From Bacteroidia bacterium (GTDB taxonomy: Bacteria > Bacteroidota > Bacteroidia > UKL13-3): a DNA stretch of 64,000 nt. The translations under genes were made by a program, and so were the position numbers. The notes under the pieces were generated by a model. The model saw nothing but the letters and a program-made list of their open reading frames with translations, was not told the origin of the DNA and made no database searches. Numbering within the stretch: position 1 is the first letter of the stretch; each line of letters opens with the position of its first letter. Shown here one piece after another: positions 61,479 to 64,000 of this stretch. The stretch lies in contig JAIOYZ010000006.1 of the NCBI GenBank assembly GCA_021740845.1, positions 62,001 through 126,000 on the forward strand, written 5' to 3'.

Positions 61479-62030
61479 TTACGGGTTAATTTCTGTGATT
61501 TTATATTTCCCTTTTATCATTCTAAACCAAATCTGACCATCATCTCCAATCATGGCTCCTTTTTTATCCCTATATATTTCCATAGGATCTTGGTTCAAAA
61601 TTTCTTCTACAAAATCAGGTGCAAAAATAGAATCGAATTTAGACATAAATGTTTTTTTGTCCTTGAAGTCCCTTAATGGAAACTGAATCATTCCAGCAAT
61701 TTTCTCCTTATTTCTATCCATTACATCCCATTGAAAAGTTTTGAAAAACTTAACAAAATATTTTGCATTTGGGAATCCAGCATCATCCCAACTTGTTGCA
61801 ATGGTGCTATCTCTAAAAAGTTGTGGTTTGTGCTGGTATGGGTTTGGCAAAGTATAATCAATAACTTTGGCATCCATACCAGGAATAGTTCCTTCATAGT
61901 TGTCGTTTGAAACTTTTGGAATTTCAATTTTGGTTGAATCTACTTCATCAAATACCACATGCGGTGTTGGTTCATCACAAGCAAATAATAACAAACCCAT
62001 GGCTAGTAAAGTAATTACGCTTAATTTCAT
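61479..62030 (-). CDS. Lipoprotein of unknown function
   Basis: A 183-residue protein with a lipobox (LLFAC, Cys18) and an acidic mature part; Trp- and Tyr-containing segments such as SWDDAGFPNAKYFVKFF and GQIWFRMIKGKYKI suggest a compact alpha/beta domain. I recognise no family. It overlaps the end of purB by 4 bases (ATGA), and the DUF1569 gene follows directly. Confidence 0.8.
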   Translation of the reverse strand: MKLSVITLLAMGLLLFACDEPTPHVVFDEVDSTKIEIPKVSNDNYEGTIPGMDAKVIDYTLPNPYQHKPQLFRDSTIATSWDDAGFPNAKYFVKFFKTFQWDVMDRNKEKIAGMIQFPLRDFKDKKTFMSKFDSIFAPDFVEEILNQDPMEIYRDKKGAMIGDDGQIWFRMIKGKYKITEINP

Positions 62031-63373
62031 ATTTTACCTGTATAATTTTGAGGTGTTATTTTTAACAACTCTTGTTTTACAATATCAGTAACCGGCAAGG
62101 TATGAATAAATTCATGAATGCTGGTCTTCGTAATTTGTTCATTGGTACGTGTAAGTGCTTTCAAGGCTTCATAAGGCTTTTCAAACCCTTCTCTTCTCAA
62201 GATTGTTTGAACCGCTTCTGCAACTACAGCCCAATTATTTTCTAAGTCTTGATCCAATTTTTGCTCATTTAATAACAATTTACCCAAACCTTTTTCTAAA
62301 GATTTAAATGCAATCATCATATGAGAAAATGGCACTCCCACATTTCTTAAAACAGTACTATCTGTTAAATCTCTTTGCAAACGAGATATTGGAAGCTTAG
62401 CAGATAAATGCTCCAAAATAGCATTGGCAATTCCCAAATTTCCTTCTGCATTTTCAAAATCTATTGGGTTTACTTTATGAGGCATAGCACTAGAACCAAC
62501 CTCTCCTGCTTTTAATTTCTGCTTAAAATATTCCATGGCAACATATTGCCACACGTCTTTTGAGAAATCTAATAAAATGGTATTGATACGTTTAAAGGCA
62601 TCAAAAATGGCGGCCAAATTATCGTAATGTTCTATTTGGGTGGTTGGGTGCGACCTATCTAAACCCAAAGTTTTGCAAAAATTACTGCCAAATTCAACCC
62701 AATTAATTTCTGGATATGCAACATAATGCGCATTTAAATTTCCGGTAGCGCCACCAAATTTGGCAGGATATGTTAATTGGTTTAATTGTGCTATTTGAAC
62801 GTCTAATCTTCTTACAAAAACCTGCCATTCTTTACCCAAACTAGTTGGAGAAGCTGGCTGACCGTGAGTTCTGGCTAACATAGGAATGCGTTCCCAATCT
62901 TTAGATTGTTGGGCCATAATTCCTTTTACCAAATTTAATTGAGGCATTATTACTTGCTCAATGGCAAGTTTCATGCTCAATGGAATGGCAGTATTATTTA
63001 TATCTTGTGAGGTTAAACCAAAATGAACAAACTCCGATTCGGCCTTTAATCCTAATTCCTCAAAAATATCTTTTATAAAATATTCAACGGCCTTTACATC
63101 GTGGTTGGTGGTTTGTTCAATTTCCTTAATTTTTTTGGCTTGATCCAAACTCAATTCTTGGTAAACCTTGCGGATAGCAACTTTATGAGCCTCCGAAACC
63201 TTACCAGCCAATTGAGGCAATGGGATTTCACTAAGTGCAATGAAATATTCCATTTCCACCCAAACCCTATATTTTATCAAAGCAAACTCACTAAAATAAT
63301 CTCCTAGTGCTTCTGTTTGCCTTCTGTATCTTCCGTCTATTGGCGAAATTGCCGTTAATGCCTCTAATTGCAT
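62027..63373 (-). CDS. purB: Adenylosuccinate lyase
   Basis: A 448-residue enzyme of the fumarase/aspartase superfamily that cleaves adenylosuccinate and SAICAR in purine synthesis. The signature loop GSSAMPHKVNPIDFE, the catalytic His in HYDN/TSQDINNTAI, and ARTHGQPASPT are intact. Length is typical of the E. coli-type PurB. First gene of a leftward operon with the lipoprotein and DUF1569 genes. Confidence 0.97.
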   Translation of the reverse strand: MQLEALTAISPIDGRYRRQTEALGDYFSEFALIKYRVWVEMEYFIALSEIPLPQLAGKVSEAHKVAIRKVYQELSLDQAKKIKEIEQTTNHDVKAVEYFIKDIFEELGLKAESEFVHFGLTSQDINNTAIPLSMKLAIEQVIMPQLNLVKGIMAQQSKDWERIPMLARTHGQPASPTSLGKEWQVFVRRLDVQIAQLNQLTYPAKFGGATGNLNAHYVAYPEINWVEFGSNFCKTLGLDRSHPTTQIEHYDNLAAIFDAFKRINTILLDFSKDVWQYVAMEYFKQKLKAGEVGSSAMPHKVNPIDFENAEGNLGIANAILEHLSAKLPISRLQRDLTDSTVLRNVGVPFSHMMIAFKSLEKGLGKLLLNEQKLDQDLENNWAVVAEAVQTILRREGFEKPYEALKALTRTNEQITKTSIHEFIHTLPVTDIVKQELLKITPQNYTGKI

Positions 63374-63387
63374 ATCTAAAATTTTAA

Positions 63388-63418
63388 CAAAAATAACTGC
63401 TTCAACGCCAAATAAAAA
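63388..63418 (-). promoter_or_regulatory. purB promoter
   Basis: On the minus strand TATTTTTG (63388-63395) matches TAnnTTTG exactly, with TTTT (3/4 to TTTG) 19 bases upstream (63415-63418). It lies 15 bases from the purB ATG, giving a very short leader. Confidence 0.5.
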
Positions 63419-63466
63419 CCTATTTCTCCACTTGCGTATCTTAATTGAATGAATTAATTTACCCTC

Positions 63467-64000
63467 ATGAATTTAACTCGCTGCAATTGGACCCAAGACG
63501 ACTCTTTGATGATGGCATACCACGATGAAGAATGGGGTATACCTTTATATGATGATCAGAAATTATTTGAATTCCTTGTGCTCGATGCCTTCCAAGCAGG
63601 CTTGAGTTGGAAAACAATTTTACACAAACGCAAGAATTTCGAGAAAGCCTTTGATCGGTTCAACCCGAAAAAAATTGCTAATTACAAGGAGGAAAAATTA
63701 GAAGCTTTAATGCAAGATGCTGGCATTATTAGAAACCGTTTGAAAATTTGGGGAACAGTAAAAAATGCAAAGGCATTCCTTGAAGTGCAAAAAGAATTCG
63801 GCAGTTTTAACCAGTATATCTGGCAGTTTGTAAACCACCAACCTATTGTAAATAATTGGGATTCCATGAGTCAAGTTCCAGCAAAGACTCCTGAAAGTGA
63901 TGCCATGAGCAAGGACCTGAAAAAACGAGGATTTACCTTTGTTGGTTCAACCATTTGCTATGCTTTTATGCAAGCAGCTGGCATGGTAAACGACCATATT
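63467..64000 (+). CDS. tag: DNA-3-methyladenine glycosylase I, N-terminal part
   Basis: The first 178 codons of the gene; it continues past the window. It removes 3-methyladenine from alkylated DNA. The family start is clear: CNW, then YHDEEWGIPLYDDQKLFEFL, the QAGLSWKTILHKRKNF segment with the base-binding Trp and Glu residues, and near the end GSTICYAFMQAAGMVNDH with the zinc-site His region. Two 9-bp GGTTCAACC sites fall in this short stretch. Confidence 0.95.
   Translation, partial: MNLTRCNWTQDDSLMMAYHDEEWGIPLYDDQKLFEFLVLDAFQAGLSWKTILHKRKNFEKAFDRFNPKKIANYKEEKLEALMQDAGIIRNRLKIWGTVKNAKAFLEVQKEFGSFNQYIWQFVNHQPIVNNWDSMSQVPAKTPESDAMSKDLKKRGFTFVGSTICYAFMQAAGMVNDHI

Noticed and set aside
1-64000. 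CRISPR arrays, insertion sequences, prophage, integrases, rRNA and tRNA genes.
   Set aside because: No regularly spaced direct repeats, transposase or phage-type motifs, or RNA gene signatures were seen on either strand.

Overview
This is an AT-rich bacterial chromosome segment (roughly one third G+C by eye) from a member of the Bacteroidota. The evidence is a SusC/SusD pair, several TonB-dependent receptors with carboxypeptidase-regulatory-like domains, a GLPGLI protein, a type IX secretion (T9SS) C-terminal sorting domain, and promoter-like sites of the Bacteroidota form TTTG-N19-TAnnTTTG. The gene mix suits an aerobic, polysaccharide-using member of Sphingobacteriia or Chitinophagia, but I cannot name the genus. 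I saw no rRNA, tRNA, CRISPR array, insertion sequence or phage.

Layout. 1-7.99 kb: an aa3/caa3-type cytochrome c oxidase and assembly operon (end of coxB, coxA, ctaA, ctaB, two subunit III genes, subunit IV, SCO1, a DUF420/CtaM-like protein, a small CxxC membrane protein, DUF983, DUF393). 8-12.2 kb: a TonB receptor facing a ZIP transporter-PAP2-methyltransferase operon. 12.4-15.9 kb: TonB-type barrel plus GLPGLI protein. 16-20.3 kb: DEAD-box helicase, a GbsR/MarR-type regulator with three small membrane proteins (two are tandem paralogues), and a zinc alcohol dehydrogenase. 20.3-30.2 kb: an exopolysaccharide operon read leftwards (SLBB exporter, Wzz-like, three GT2 and one GT4 glycosyltransferases, Wzy-like polymerase, then a RidA gene), with a methyltransferase gene beyond it. 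30.4-34.9 kb: a TonB receptor converging on a GT39-PAP2 pair. 35-45.1 kb: a starch/maltodextrin utilisation locus (SusC, SusD, two secreted accessory proteins, a T9SS-exported multi-module protein and a GH97 alpha-glucosidase with its own promoter and terminator). 45.1-54.5 kb: Spx/ArsC-like and YdeI-like proteins, a large TPR protein with a barrel partner, MurA, a cysteine-less TlpA-like protein, GrpE and DnaJ. 54.5-64 kb: two paralogous envelope proteins, an ABC exporter with an MFS transporter, RimM and S16, a purB operon, and the start of tag.

The most unusual signal is not a gene. A short dyad, GGTT(CA or TG)AACC, occurs 17 times by eye in both orientations, in intergenic DNA and in all reading frames of unrelated genes, where well under one copy is expected by chance. 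It resembles a highly iterated palindrome of the cyanobacterial HIP1 type, and I know of no description of it. Next is a pair of matching operator-like dyads (TTTCAATA-N2-TATTGAAA and a one-mismatch copy), one upstream of the GbsR-type gene and one upstream of its two membrane-protein paralogues, which suggests a small autoregulated system of unknown purpose. Other points of note are a MurA with Asp at the fosfomycin-target Cys position, a thioredoxin-like protein without its CxxC, a heme A synthase with Asn at the first heme-ligand His, and a T9SS-secreted protein that may replace SusE/SusF.
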